Below are positions 17,283-25,971 of a stretch of DNA of 64,000 nucleotides, one piece after another; positions within the stretch are counted from its first letter, which is position 1, and each line of letters opens with the position of its first letter. Where the stretch lies: positions 61,798-125,797 of the forward strand of contig NZ_AUTC01000110.1 in the NCBI RefSeq assembly GCF_001461695.1, in the 5' to 3' direction. The notes under the pieces were generated by a model. It searched no databases. It saw only the letters and a list, made by a program, of their open reading frames with translations, and had not been told where the DNA came from. The translations under genes were made by a program, and so were the position numbers. The stretch is from Sinorhizobium fredii USDA 205. Its GTDB lineage: Bacteria; Pseudomonadota; Alphaproteobacteria; Rhizobiales; Rhizobiaceae.

Positions 17283-17504
17283 ATGAAGGCTGGCATCCAT
17301 CCCGAATACCACACGATCAAGGTGGTCATGACCGACGGCACCGAATACGAAACCCGCTCGACCTGGGGTTCTGAAGGCGCAACCATGCATCTCGAAATCG
17401 ACTCGAAGTCGCACCCGGCCTGGACCGGCGGCAACCAGCAGCTCGTCGACCGCGGCGGCCGCGTTTCGAAGTTCAAGAAGCGCTTCGAAGGCCTCGGCCT
17501 CTAA
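17283..17504 (+). CDS. rpmE: 50S ribosomal protein L31, cysteine-free form
   Basis: A 73-residue L31, beginning [19 protein letters not shown] and ending [11 protein letters not shown]. The segment that in zinc-binding L31 carries CxxC and two more ligands reads here without any cysteine, so this is the zinc-independent alphaproteobacterial type. The ATG at 17283 follows AGGAAG. A strong terminator follows 24 bases after the stop. It is monocistronic. Confidence 0.96.
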   Translation: MKAGIHPEYHTIKVVMTDGTEYETRSTWGSEGATMHLEIDSKSHPAWTGGNQQLVDRGGRVSKFKKRFEGLGL

Positions 17505-17528
17505 TTACTCGCCATACGGCGTTTGTGA

Positions 17529-17552
17529 AGCCCGGCCCTGCCGGGCTTTTTT
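17529..17552 (+). terminator. Intrinsic terminator of rpmE
   Basis: AGCCCGG (17529-17535), loop CCCTG, CCGGGCT (17541-17547), then TTTTTT. A textbook rho-independent terminator directly after rpmE. Confidence 0.92.
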
Positions 17553-17583
17553 GTTGTCTGCGATGCACTCTTCTTCCAGCCAA

Positions 17584-17614
17584 GCAAACAAAAGCCCGGC
17601 ACGACGGCCGGGCT
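17584..17614 (-). terminator. Intrinsic terminator of the DUF1465 gene
   Basis: On the minus strand AGCCCGGC (17607-17614) pairs with GCCGGGCT (17593-17600), followed by TTTGTTTG. It lies 31 bases after the DUF1465 stop and faces the rpmE terminator. Confidence 0.85.
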
Positions 17615-17644
17615 GGAGACATCTCGGGAGAAGGGGCTTCGGCG

Positions 17645-18163
17645 TCAGTTGCTGCCGAAGGCGGTCTGCAGCAGCTTGATCTGGGCCTTGACGCCGTTCT
17701 GGTTGTCCGGAACGAAGGTCGTCGCTTCCTGCGGCCGGTAGATCTCGCGGTCGAGAAGGGCGACGCGGTTCTGCAGGCGGAGCGAGCGTTCGATCAACTC
17801 GCGGAACGAGTCCGGCAGGTCGTTCCATCCAGGCGCGCTGCGGTCGACGTTGAAGCTGTCGAGGCGAACCTTGCTCTTTTCCGACATGACCTGCTCGCGG
17901 CTCATTTCGCCGTTGTTGACGGCGCGCTGCAGGAGAAGCCAGGAAGCCATCTGCATCAGCCGCGTGGTCAGCCGCATCGACTCGGCGGCGTAAAGCACGG
18001 AAGCCATGCGCGGCAAGACCTTGGAGGCGGCGCGGCCAGGTCCGTCAAGATAGCTCGCCGTCTCCTCGACAAGGCCCATTCCCTCTGCATAGAGGGCCTT
18101 GAACTGCGCCGAGGACGCAGCGTGTCCTGCGAAACTGACGGTATTCAATCCTCTCTCGGACAT
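17645..18163 (-). CDS. DUF1465 family protein
   Basis: A 172-residue soluble helical protein starting MSERGLNTVSFAGHAASSAQ. The ARLMQMASWLLLQRAVNNGEMS-like centre and RELIERSLRLQNRVALLDREIY match DUF1465, a family of alphaproteobacteria with no assigned activity. The ATG at 18163 has AGGAAAG upstream, which decides the start over an upstream TTG. It has its own terminator at 17584-17614. Its upstream region to 18512 contains the terminator of the DUF1192/MFS genes but no gene. Confidence 0.85.
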   Translation of the reverse strand: MSERGLNTVSFAGHAASSAQFKALYAEGMGLVEETASYLDGPGRAASKVLPRMASVLYAAESMRLTTRLMQMASWLLLQRAVNNGEMSREQVMSEKSKVRLDSFNVDRSAPGWNDLPDSFRELIERSLRLQNRVALLDREIYRPQEATTFVPDNQNGVKAQIKLLQTAFGSN

Positions 18164-18336
18164 GGCCTGTCTTTCCTGGTTCAAAACGCATCACGGTCAG
18201 GTAACGAAGTGGCTTTGGGAAAAGTTTCCTTGAGGCCCCTCTATGCTCGAAGAATGATCTGATACCGCATTCCGCGCAAGGGTATTCTTAAGAAAGGGTT
18301 AATCTCCACAATTCTTTGAATTCACCTGTCGCGAAA

Positions 18337-18364
18337 CAAAAAAAGAGCCGCGCGGGGCGGCTCT
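18337..18364 (-). terminator. Intrinsic terminator after the MFS-DUF1192 genes
   Basis: On the minus strand AGAGCCGC (18357-18364) pairs with GCGGCTCT (18344-18351), followed by seven T residues. It is about 150 bases after the DUF1192 stop; no gene lies in that gap. Confidence 0.88.
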
Positions 18365-18512
18365 CAAGGTAAAACAGGGAGAAAATCAGACCCATTCGCC
18401 AGTTGGTGAAAATGTCTGAGTCCGGAAGGACCGGATGACCGGACTATTACAGAAAATGCCTAATATCCCGTTAAGCGGGGTCCATCCGCCGCGCGCCGCT
18501 TGCACTTTTGCA

Positions 18513-18701
18513 TCAACGGAGCAACCCTTCAGCAGCCGAGCGGCTCGCCGATTTGCGAGTGCGCTCCGCCTCCAGTCGGGCGATTTCTTCCGTCAACAGC
18601 GCGATACGCGCGGTGAGCTCGTCGACGGAGAGCTGCGAAAGGTCGCTGCCGATCTCATGCGCGGTCTTCTTCTTCGGCTGATCGTCGTCAAACAGGCTCA
18701 T
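18513..18701 (-). CDS. DUF1192 family small protein
   Basis: A 62-residue protein, MSLFDDDQPKKKTAHEIGSD followed by LSQLSVDELTARIALLTEEIARLEAERTRK. The aspartate-rich start and the short coiled coil are diagnostic of DUF1192, common in alphaproteobacteria and of unknown function. The ATG at 18701 is supported by GGAGGAAAGAG upstream. Its first 14 bases overlap the end of the MFS gene, so the two are translationally linked. Confidence 0.88.
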   Translation of the reverse strand: MSLFDDDQPKKKTAHEIGSDLSQLSVDELTARIALLTEEIARLEAERTRKSASRSAAEGLLR

Positions 18702-19992
18702 TGGCTCTTTCCTCCTCCTCGGGGTCGTCGACGATGTCTCCTCGGGCTTCCTCAAACGGTGCCGCGCGCGGGGAGAGCTGCAGGCTTTCCGGAGTCGTCG
18801 GCGCACCGGCATTGACCGGCGAGAAGGTCTCGCGCTCGGCGACCGGGACCGGTGCGCGCCGGCGGCTGCGGATGATCGCGTAAGCGGTGATCAGCATATG
18901 CGCGCAGGCGGTGATCATGAAGAGGCCATAGGGGCCCGTCGCGGTCATCACCGGTCCGCCTATCGTCGGGCCGATGATCGTGCCGATGCCGTATAGCAGC
19001 AGCAGGCCGCCGGAGACCTTGACGAAATCCTCGGCCGTGGCGAAGTCGTTGGCGTGCGAGACAGCGATCGGATAGAGCGCGTTGGCGGCGGCGCCGTAGA
19101 CGGCGATCAGCGTCAGCACGATCCAGACCTGGCCCGGCTCGACGAGGAAAAGGAGGAGACCGGCCAGGGCGCCGACGCCGGCCAGCACGGCGAGCACGTA
19201 GCGGCGATCGACCCGGTCGGAGATGCGGCCGGCGGGCAGTTGCATGACCGCCCCGGAGAAGATCGCGACGCTCATCATCGCCGCGACGGTGCTGTCGGAG
19301 AGGCCCGCCTGACGGCCGAAAACGGCGCCGAGGGTGCCGAAGGCACCGTTGGCGATGCCGATCAGCAGGATGCCGAGAAAGGACACCGGCGAGTTGCGAT
19401 AAAGGCCGCGAAGGTCGAGGCGGACCTGTTTCAGCGGCGTGGGCGAGGCGGCCTTGGACAAGAGCGTCGGCAACATCGCGACGCAGTAAAGAATGCCGCA
19501 GATCATGAAGAAGAAAGTGGTGCCCGTTTCGCCGAAGGGAATCATCATCTGCCCGCCGACGACGCCGAAGAGGGTGATGGCGATATAGAGGGAGAAGATG
19601 ACGCCGCGGCTTTCATTGGTGGCGCGTTCGTTCAGCCAGCTTTCGATGATCATCGACGTGCCGGCGGTCGAGAAACCCGTCAGCGCGCGCAGGGCCAGCC
19701 ACCAGATGGGGTCGATCATCATGCCCGTCAAAAGGGAAACGATTGCGATCAGTGCAGTGAAGACACTGAAGGCTCGCACGTGGCCAATGCGCTTGACGAC
19801 ATTGGGGGCGAAGAAGCAGCCGAGCACGAAGCCCGAAGCCCAGGACGTGCCTATCAGGCCGAGAATCGTGGTCGGGTATCCTTCCGCCGTGCCGCGCACC
19901 GGCAGGAGCAGACCGAGCAGACCGTTTCCGAGAAAGAGGAACAGAGTGCCGAGCAACAGCGCGGCGACGGGGAGCAGGTTGTTTCTCATCGT
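18688..19992 (-). CDS. Major facilitator superfamily transporter
   Basis: A 434-residue carrier with twelve hydrophobic segments from the N terminus (MRNNLLPVAALLLGTLFLFLGNGLLGLLLPVRG) to about residue 375. A hydrophilic acidic tail follows (ending PEEEERANEPV). The loop after helix 8 (GRISDRVDRRYVLA) is the MFS motif A copy. It resembles the YcaD-like group of alphaproteobacteria annotated as MFS transporter. The substrate is unknown. The ATG at 19992 was chosen because the first helix begins there. It overlaps the DUF1192 gene at its 3' end. Confidence 0.85.
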   Translation of the reverse strand, partial: TMRNNLLPVAALLLGTLFLFLGNGLLGLLLPVRGTAEGYPTTILGLIGTSWASGFVLGCFFAPNVVKRIGHVRAFSVFTALIAIVSLLTGMMIDPIWWLALRALTGFSTAGTSMIIESWLNERATNESRGVIFSLYIAITLFGVVGGQMMIPFGETGTTFFFMICGILYCVAMLPTLLSKAASPTPLKQVRLDLRGLYRNSPVSFLGILLIGIANGAFGTLGAVFGRQAGLSDSTVAAMMSVAIFSGAVMQLPAGRISDRVDRRYVLAVLAGVGALAGLLLFLVEPGQVWIVLTLIAVYGAAANALYPIAVSHANDFATAEDFVKVSGGLLLLYGIGTIIGPTIGGPVMTATGPYGLFMITACAHMLITAYAIIRSRRRAPVPVAERETFSPVNAGAPTTPESLQLSPRAAPFEEARGDIVDDPEEEERANEPV

Positions 19993-20167
19993 CCATCCGA
20001 AATCGTTCTGCGGCCGGCAAGTCGTGGGGCGCTTGGCGCCATGCCAACCGGAATCGCTACCGCCGGTCATTGCAAATCGGCGGCGAAAACAATAGCCCTC
20101 TATGCGACGAAAAGTGACGGCCGTATGACGTTGCAACCTCGGCCGCGGAATTCTCCGGAACAAATGA

Positions 20168-20323
20168 ATGTCGAAGGCACTGACGCTTCTCCTCTTCATC
20201 GCCATGTGTTTGCAGCTCATCAAGCCGCTTGGATATCCCGGCCTCAGGCAGCGTCGGGACTTCTGGAAGATCGCCGTGTTCGCCATCGCCGTGATGATGG
20301 TCACGGTGCTCGCCCGGCCGTAG
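20168..20323 (+). CDS. Small 51-residue membrane protein, hypothetical
   Basis: An open frame of 51 codons, MSKALTLLLFIAMCLQLIKP onward to VMMVTVLARP, with GGAA seven bases before the ATG. It has two hydrophobic helices (residues 4-19 and 34-49) separated by a charged turn (LRQRRDFWK), a convincing topology for a small inner-membrane protein. It is divergent from the MFS gene and upstream of the cyclase. I recall similar short proteins in rhizobia but cannot name a family. The function is unknown. Confidence 0.7.
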   Translation: MSKALTLLLFIAMCLQLIKPLGYPGLRQRRDFWKIAVFAIAVMMVTVLARP

Positions 20324-20493
20324 CCGCAGGCGGCGGCCCAGCATCGCTCCTCCCGCGGATATCACATGCGCATGGAATGCGCGACCGTCCGGCGTTCCCT
20401 TAGAAACAGCTAACTTTGCTGGGCCGGGCTATAGTTGCGCCCAAATCCCCGAACTCTGCGCACGACATGTAGTCAAGAAAAGGTTAAATTACC

Positions 20494-22401
20494 GTGCTCG
20501 GCCACAAGATGAAAATCGAGGCTCTGTTGGAACGCCGCCTGACCGCCATTCTCGCTGCCGATGTCGTGGGCTACAGCCGTCTGATGGGAACCGACGAGGC
20601 GGGGACGCTGGCCACGCTGAAACGGCATCGCCGCGAGTGCCTGGAGCCGAAGATCGCCGAACACAAGGGGCGCATCGTCAAGCTGTCCGCCGACGGCATG
20701 CTTATCGAATTCTCGAGCGTCGTGAATGCGGTCGCCTGCGCGGCCGAGATCCAGCGCGGCATGCTCGCCCGCAACGAGGGCCTGCCGAGGAGCAGGCGCG
20801 TCGAACTGAGGATCGGCATCCATCTCGGTGATGTGATCGTCGAAGAAGGGGATATTTTCGGCGACGGCGTCAACGTTGCGGCCCGGCTCGAGGGGCTTGC
20901 CGACCCCTCCGGCATTGCGGTGTCCTCGTCGGTGCGCGATCAGGTCGGCTCGAGGCTGGATCTCGGCTTCGTCGACAAGGGCGAGTACAGCCTGAAAAAC
21001 ATCGCTCCGAACATCCGCGTCTATACGGTAGCGCTCGGCGATGCGGCTGCCCGGCAGGAGCCGGAGGCTTCTGACGCGACCCTCGACGCGGGCTACGAGC
21101 TGTCGATCGGCGTTCTGCCGTTCACAAACATGAGTCGCGACCCGGAGCAGGAATATTTTTCCGACGGCATCACCGAGGATATCATCACCGACCTGTCGAA
21201 GATCTCGCGCCTGCATGTCGTCGCCCGCAACACAGTCTTCACCTACAAGGGCAGGGCGGTGAAGGTGAAGCAGGCCGCCCACGAGCTCGGCGTCCGCTTC
21301 ATTCTGGAAGGCAGCGTGCGCAAGGTGGGCGAACGCGTCCGCATCACCGGCCAGCTCATCGACGCACAGACCGGAGGGCATCTTTGGGCCGATCGCTATG
21401 ATCGCGATCTGACCGACATCTTCGCGATCCAGGACGAGATTACCCATGCGATCGTCGACCAGTTGAAAATCAAGTTGCTTCCGGAGGAGAAGAAGGCGAT
21501 CGAAAGCGATCCGACCACCTCCGTCGAGGCCTACACCTACTACCTCCGGGGCCGGCAGTTCTCGCATACCTGGACCCGATCCTACCTGCTGCTTGCGCGC
21601 CGGATGTTCCTGAAGGCTGTCGAGCTCGATCCGAACTATGCCCGCGCCTATGCGGGCATCGCCGAATGCGAGTGTGCGATCAGGGATTGGCACGAAAAGG
21701 ATTTTCCGCTCGAGAGCATTTTCGACATGAGCGCCAAAGCGCTGGCCCTCGATCCAAATCTGGCGGAGGCACACGCCTCCCGCGGGCTGGCATTGACCCA
21801 CAATGGCCAAACGGAGGAGGCCGGCCGCGAGTTCCGCCAGGCGCTGGCGCTTAGCCCTTCGCTCTATGAGGCGAATTTGTACTATGGTCGCTTCCTGTTT
21901 GCGCAGGGGCGGTTCCAGGAGGCGGTGCAGTTCTTCAAGCGAGCGGCCGAGATCCGGCCGGACGACTATTTTTCGCCGATTCACCTGATGGGTTGCTATT
22001 TTTCACTCGGCGTGGAGGACGAGCGCCAGCGCTGGGCACGGATCGGCATCGAGCGGGCCAAGACTGCGCTGGAACGGCATCCGGAGAACGCCAGTCCGGC
22101 CCATCGCGGTGCGTTGGCACTCGCTCATATGGGGGAAGGGGAGCGCGCCAAGGAATGGGTGACTCGCGCCCTGGCGATCGATCCCGACGATGTGGTCGCC
22201 CAGTACAATGCGGCCTGCGTCTATTCGTTGCTTGGGGAGAGCGAGCGCGCGCTCGACTTGCTGGAGACCGTGGTGCCGCAGAGTTCCAGCTACCATCTCC
22301 AGTGGTTCGAGCAGGACTCCGACCTAAACGCCATTCGCGATCATCCTCGCTTCCGCGCGCTTCTCCAGACGATGGGAGGTTACGACGCCAGGACGCGCTG
22401 A
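20494..22401 (+). CDS. Class III adenylate/guanylate cyclase with TolB-like and TPR region
   Basis: A 635-residue protein. Residues about 10-180 are a class III nucleotide cyclase domain with both metal-binding aspartates (ILAADVVGYSRLM and KLSADGMLIEF) and the GDGVNVAARLEGLADPSG block. Next is a TolB-like N-terminal type domain (SIGVLPFTNMSRDPEQEYFSDGITEDIITDLSKI, ILEGSVRKVG, GGHLWADRYDRDLTDIFAIQDEI). TPR repeats fill the rest. Rhizobia have many such cyclases, most with unknown signals. Whether it makes cAMP was not judged. The start is GTG 20494 (GAAAAGG ten bases upstream) or ATG 20509. It is convergent with the PhzF gene, 23 bases apart. Confidence 0.9.
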   Translation: MLGHKMKIEALLERRLTAILAADVVGYSRLMGTDEAGTLATLKRHRRECLEPKIAEHKGRIVKLSADGMLIEFSSVVNAVACAAEIQRGMLARNEGLPRSRRVELRIGIHLGDVIVEEGDIFGDGVNVAARLEGLADPSGIAVSSSVRDQVGSRLDLGFVDKGEYSLKNIAPNIRVYTVALGDAAARQEPEASDATLDAGYELSIGVLPFTNMSRDPEQEYFSDGITEDIITDLSKISRLHVVARNTVFTYKGRAVKVKQAAHELGVRFILEGSVRKVGERVRITGQLIDAQTGGHLWADRYDRDLTDIFAIQDEITHAIVDQLKIKLLPEEKKAIESDPTTSVEAYTYYLRGRQFSHTWTRSYLLLARRMFLKAVELDPNYARAYAGIAECECAIRDWHEKDFPLESIFDMSAKALALDPNLAEAHASRGLALTHNGQTEEAGREFRQALALSPSLYEANLYYGRFLFAQGRFQEAVQFFKRAAEIRPDDYFSPIHLMGCYFSLGVEDERQRWARIGIERAKTALERHPENASPAHRGALALAHMGEGERAKEWVTRALAIDPDDVVAQYNAACVYSLLGESERALDLLETVVPQSSSYHLQWFEQDSDLNAIRDHPRFRALLQTMGGYDARTR

Positions 22402-22424
22402 TCCCGGTTTGGCCCGCGATAGGC

Positions 22425-23342
22425 TCAGACCTCGATCGACCCGCGCATCACCATCACGCAATCGCCCGCGACGCTGACCTCGCGAACTGTACCGTCCTTC
22501 TTGCTGACGGCGACATCTATGAGGCTGCGGCGGCCCATCTCGACGCCCTGCTCGATGGTAATCTCAATATCGGCATCGGCCTGCGGAAGGAGCGAAACGA
22601 GATAGGCGCCGAGTGCGGCCGAGGCGCTGCCGGTCGCCGGGTCCTCGATGACGTTGTCGAGCGGCGCAAACATGCGTGCCCGGATCTGCCAGGGGCGCTC
22701 GGGCGTGCGCGCGTAGAGAAACAGGCTGAAGCTGTCGTCGGCGAGTGGGTAGCGGGCGTTCGCTTCATGGAAGGCGCTGACGTTGGGCCGCGCATTCGAC
22801 AGGGTGCCGACATCCCTGAGTTCGGCGGCGGCAAAGGCGAGGCCGACCGAGATGCGGACCGGCGCGTGACTGCGCTCGCTGACGTCCTCCGGCTGAAGCG
22901 AGGCGCAGGCGGCGACCGTCGCGGCGTCGATGACGGGTCCGATGGCGAGTGGCCGGGGAGCGACGATGCGGGCTCCGGTGATGGCGCCCTCTTTCCTGAG
23001 GAGAGCGACCTCGACGAGGCCCGCATTCTCTTCGAACCGCAGCTTGTCGCCGGGCTTCCTGCCGAAGATTTCCTGCTGCCGGCCGAGCACGAAGGCGGTA
23101 CCGACATTCGGGTGTCCGGCAAAGGGCACTTCGGCCACGGGCGTGAAAATGCGCACCCGGGCGGTGTTCGCCGGATCGTCGGGCGGCAGGACGAATGTGA
23201 CTTCGGAATAGCCGAATTCGACGGCGATCGCCTGCATCTCATCGTCGCTCAAGCCCCGCGCATCCGGGATGACGGCAAGCTGGTTTCCGGCAAAGCGCTC
23301 GGCGGTGAAGACGTCGACGGTGACATAGGAGACGGTATTCAT
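22425..23342 (-). CDS. PhzF-family isomerase-like protein
   Basis: A 305-residue protein of the PhzF/diaminopimelate-epimerase fold. The N terminus MNTVSYVTVDVFTAERFAGN, the glutamate in FGYSEVTFVLPP that serves as the acid/base in PhzF, and GHPNVGTAFVLG are present, as is the C-terminal EDPATGSASAALGAYLV. PhzF itself isomerises a phenazine precursor, but most relatives act elsewhere and no phenazine genes are here. The start at ATG 23342 gives the usual family length. Confidence 0.9.
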   Translation of the reverse strand: MNTVSYVTVDVFTAERFAGNQLAVIPDARGLSDDEMQAIAVEFGYSEVTFVLPPDDPANTARVRIFTPVAEVPFAGHPNVGTAFVLGRQQEIFGRKPGDKLRFEENAGLVEVALLRKEGAITGARIVAPRPLAIGPVIDAATVAACASLQPEDVSERSHAPVRISVGLAFAAAELRDVGTLSNARPNVSAFHEANARYPLADDSFSLFLYARTPERPWQIRARMFAPLDNVIEDPATGSASAALGAYLVSLLPQADADIEITIEQGVEMGRRSLIDVAVSKKDGTVREVSVAGDCVMVMRGSIEV

Positions 23343-23437
23343 GGAGGCCTCTGGGCAATCGGAGATGGCACTGATGTAAGAACGTTGTCGGCTTGGCTGA
23401 AACAGCAAACTTGTCTCCCTGACAATTGCCCCCTTTG

Positions 23438-23474
23438 AAATCAAAGGCCCGGCGACATCGCTGCCGCCGGGCCT
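23438..23474 (-). terminator. Likely terminator of fbaB
   Basis: On the minus strand a ten-base stem (AGGCCCGGCG at 23465-23474 with 23445-23454) is followed by TTTGATTT. It is 31 bases past the fructose-bisphosphate aldolase stop. Confidence 0.75.
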
Positions 23475-23504
23475 TCTCCTCGCTCCCCTTTAATTTCGGA
23501 CCGC

Positions 23505-24530
23505 TCAAGCGGCTTGTTCGAGATCCTTCTTCCAGCTGCCCTTGGCGGCGAGGCTGCACATCTTGGCGCGATGCGTGAAGGCGCGCTGGCCGGCGGCGAC
23601 GTTCTCCGGCTTGCCATTCCAGGCATTCAGCGCTTCCTGCTGCAGGGCGCGGCCGTAGGAGAAGGTCAGCTTCCAGGGCAGGTCGTGCGTCGTGTTCATG
23701 GCGGAGAGATGCGCGGTCGCTTCTTCCGTCGACTGGCCGCCGGACAGGAAGGCGATGCCGGGCACGGCGGCCGGCACGGTGCGCTTCAGCACCTTGATGG
23801 TGCGTTCGGCAATCTCTTCGACCGGGGCCTTGCGGGCCTTCTTGCCGTCGATCACCATGCTCGGCTTCAGGATCATGCCTTCGAGCTTCACACGCAGGTC
23901 GCCGAGTTCCTCGAAGACGGTGCGCAGTACCCATTCGGTTACTTCTTCGGCCCGATCGATCGAGTGGTCGCCCGGAGTGCCGTCCATCAGCACTTCCGGC
24001 TCGACGATCGGCACGATCCCGGCCTCCTGGCAGAGCGTCGCGTAGCGGGCCAAAGCATGGGCGTTGGCCTTGATCGCGCCGAAGCTCGGCAGGGCGCCGG
24101 AGACGGCGATGACGCCACGCCACTTGGCGAAGCGGGCACCGGCTTCGTAGTATTTGGCGAGGCGGGCGGCGAGGCCGTCGAGGCCCTCGGTGATCGTCTC
24201 GCTGGGGAAATGCGGCAGCGGCTTGGCGCCCGTGTCGACCTTGATGCCGGGGATCGAGCCGGCGTTCTTGATGATGTCGACGAGCGGCGTGCCGTCGGCC
24301 GCCTTCTGGAACAGGGTTTCCTCATAGAGAATGACGCCGGAGATATAGTTGCGCATCGCTTCATCCGAGCGCAGCAGCATCTCGCGATAGTCGCGGCGCG
24401 CGTCCTCGGTGGACTCCAGCCCAATGCTGTCGAAGCGCTTCTTGATCGTTGCGGTCGACTCGTCGGCAGCGAGCAGGCCCCGGCCGTTGGCGACCATGGC
24501 AACCGCAATATCTTCCAGTCTTTCGCTCAT
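23505..24530 (-). CDS. fbaB: Class I fructose-bisphosphate aldolase
   Basis: A 341-residue class I aldolase that splits fructose 1,6-bisphosphate into glyceraldehyde 3-phosphate and dihydroxyacetone phosphate through a Schiff base. The protein shows LLAADESTATIKKRF at its start, KWRGVIAV, the Schiff-base lysine region LEGMILKPSMV, and FLSGGQSTEEAT. No metal-dependent class II motif is present. It is the last gene of the tkt-gap-pgk-fba group but is separated from pgk by 241 bases that contain an AT-rich palindrome, so it probably has its own promoter. Confidence 0.96.
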   Translation of the reverse strand: MSERLEDIAVAMVANGRGLLAADESTATIKKRFDSIGLESTEDARRDYREMLLRSDEAMRNYISGVILYEETLFQKAADGTPLVDIIKNAGSIPGIKVDTGAKPLPHFPSETITEGLDGLAARLAKYYEAGARFAKWRGVIAVSGALPSFGAIKANAHALARYATLCQEAGIVPIVEPEVLMDGTPGDHSIDRAEEVTEWVLRTVFEELGDLRVKLEGMILKPSMVIDGKKARKAPVEEIAERTIKVLKRTVPAAVPGIAFLSGGQSTEEATAHLSAMNTTHDLPWKLTFSYGRALQQEALNAWNGKPENVAAGQRAFTHRAKMCSLAAKGSWKKDLEQAA

Positions 24531-24677
24531 CTTTTTCTCCTACACACAACGCCGAGCCTCAGGGGCAGCGCAAGAACTGTTTCGGTCTGAAGGCCGCGAA
24601 AAGGCATCCTTCGCGACGCCGAACGAGGGCGCGATAACAGAAGATACTGTGCGGGAAAATGGCAGTAAAATCGGCTA

Positions 24678-24704
24678 AAACGATTTAAATAATTTTAATC
24701 GTTT
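24678..24704. promoter_or_regulatory. AT-rich palindrome upstream of fbaB, candidate operator
   Basis: AAACGATT (24678-24685) and AATCGTTT (24697-24704) form an imperfect 27-base palindrome in an AT-rich block that contrasts strongly with the surrounding GC-rich sequence. It is about 150 bases upstream of the fbaB start on the minus strand. A regulator site or promoter element is plausible but unproven. Confidence 0.45.
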
Positions 24705-24728
24705 GAAATATCATAATTATTTTTGTCG

Positions 24729-24760
24729 CCGACCCAGGCCTATCAATTTGCCTGGGTCGG
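24729..24760. other. Eleven-base stem-loop just after pgk
   Basis: CCGACCCAGGC (24729-24739) pairs with GCCTGGGTCGG (24750-24760), 12 bases beyond the pgk stop. The minus strand continues with A rather than T residues, so it is not a canonical terminator. It may protect the pgk mRNA end. Confidence 0.6.
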
Positions 24761-24771
24761 TGAGCGTGCTG

Positions 24772-25971
24772 TTACTTCTGTTGATGGAGGATATCGACGC
24801 CCGGCAGCGGCTTGCCCTCCATCCATTCGAGGAAGGCGCCGCCGGCGGTGGAAACATAGGTGAAATCGTCGGCGACCTCGGCGTGGTTAAGGGCCGCCAC
24901 GGTATCGCCGCCGCCGGCGACCGAGACGAGCGAGCCTTGGCGGGTCCGGGCGGCCGCGTGCTTGGCGGCAGCCGCCGTCGCCTTGTCGAAGGGTGCGATT
25001 TCAAAGGCGCCGAGCGGACCGTTCCAGACGAGGGTCTCGGCACGCGAGATCCAGTCGTTGATGGCAGTCACGGACTTCGGACCGACATCGAGGACCATGG
25101 CGTCGGCCGGGATCGCCTTGATGTCGACGACCTCGTTGTCGGCGCCGGCCTTGAACTCGCGAGCAACTACGCCGTCTTCCGGAAGCACGATGGCGCAACC
25201 GGCCGCGGCCGCCGCGGCAATGATCGACTTTGCCGTCTCGGCAAGATCGTGCTCGCAGAGCGACTTGCCGACGTTGATACCCTGCGCTGCCAGGAAAGTG
25301 TTGGCCATGCCACCGCCGATAACGAGGGCGTCGACCTTCTTCACGAGGTTCTGCAGGAGGTCGATCTTGGTCGATACCTTGGCGCCGCCGACGATGGCGA
25401 CGACCGGACGCTTCGGATTGCCGAGGCCCTTTTCGAGCGCCTCGAGTTCGGCCTGCATGGTGCGGCCGGCATAGGCGGGGAGATGCTGCGCCAGCCCCTC
25501 GGTCGAGGCATGGGCGCGATGCGCGGCCGAGAAGGCGTCGTTCACATAGATGTCGCCGTTGGCGGCGAGTGCCGTGACGAAGGCCGGATCGTTCTTTTCC
25601 TCACCCTTGTGGAAGCGGGTGTTTTCGAGGAGGAGCACGTCGCCGTCATTCATTTCGGCGATCGCGTTGGCGGCCTTGTCGCCGATGCAATCGGCGGCGA
25701 AGTGGACGCGCTGGTCAAGGATTTCCTCGACGGCGGAGGCGATCGCCTTCAGCGACATGTCGGCGACCGGCTCGCCCTTCGGACGGCCGAAATGGGCAAG
25801 CAGGATGACCTTGGCGCCCTTTTCGGAGAGTTCTCGGATGGTCGGCGCCACGCGCTCGATGCGGGTGGTGTCGGTCACCTGGCCGTCCTTGACCGGAACG
25901 TTGAGATCGACGCGCACCAGCACGCGCTTGCCGGCGATGTCGGTCAGATCGTCAAGGGTCTTGAAAGTCAT
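24772..25971 (-). CDS. pgk: Phosphoglycerate kinase
   Basis: A 399-residue monomeric kinase that transfers phosphate between 1,3-bisphosphoglycerate and ADP. Visible blocks are [73 protein letters not shown] and the nucleotide loop [12 protein letters not shown]. All substrate and nucleotide sites are intact. The ATG at 25971 overlaps the stop of the glycolipid-binding-like gene by one base (TGATG), so translation is coupled. Confidence 0.97.
   Translation of the reverse strand: MTFKTLDDLTDIAGKRVLVRVDLNVPVKDGQVTDTTRIERVAPTIRELSEKGAKVILLAHFGRPKGEPVADMSLKAIASAVEEILDQRVHFAADCIGDKAANAIAEMNDGDVLLLENTRFHKGEEKNDPAFVTALAANGDIYVNDAFSAAHRAHASTEGLAQHLPAYAGRTMQAELEALEKGLGNPKRPVVAIVGGAKVSTKIDLLQNLVKKVDALVIGGGMANTFLAAQGINVGKSLCEHDLAETAKSIIAAAAAAGCAIVLPEDGVVAREFKAGADNEVVDIKAIPADAMVLDVGPKSVTAINDWISRAETLVWNGPLGAFEIAPFDKATAAAAKHAAARTRQGSLVSVAGGGDTVAALNHAEVADDFTYVSTAGGAFLEWMEGKPLPGVDILHQQK

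Noticed and set aside
20473..21984. A 503-codon minus-strand frame opposite the cyclase
   Set aside because: The cyclase on the plus strand has complete catalytic blocks; the antisense frame has none.
24729..24760. Rho-independent terminator after pgk
   Set aside because: The stem is strong, but the minus strand continues with A residues instead of T, so it was listed only as a stem-loop.
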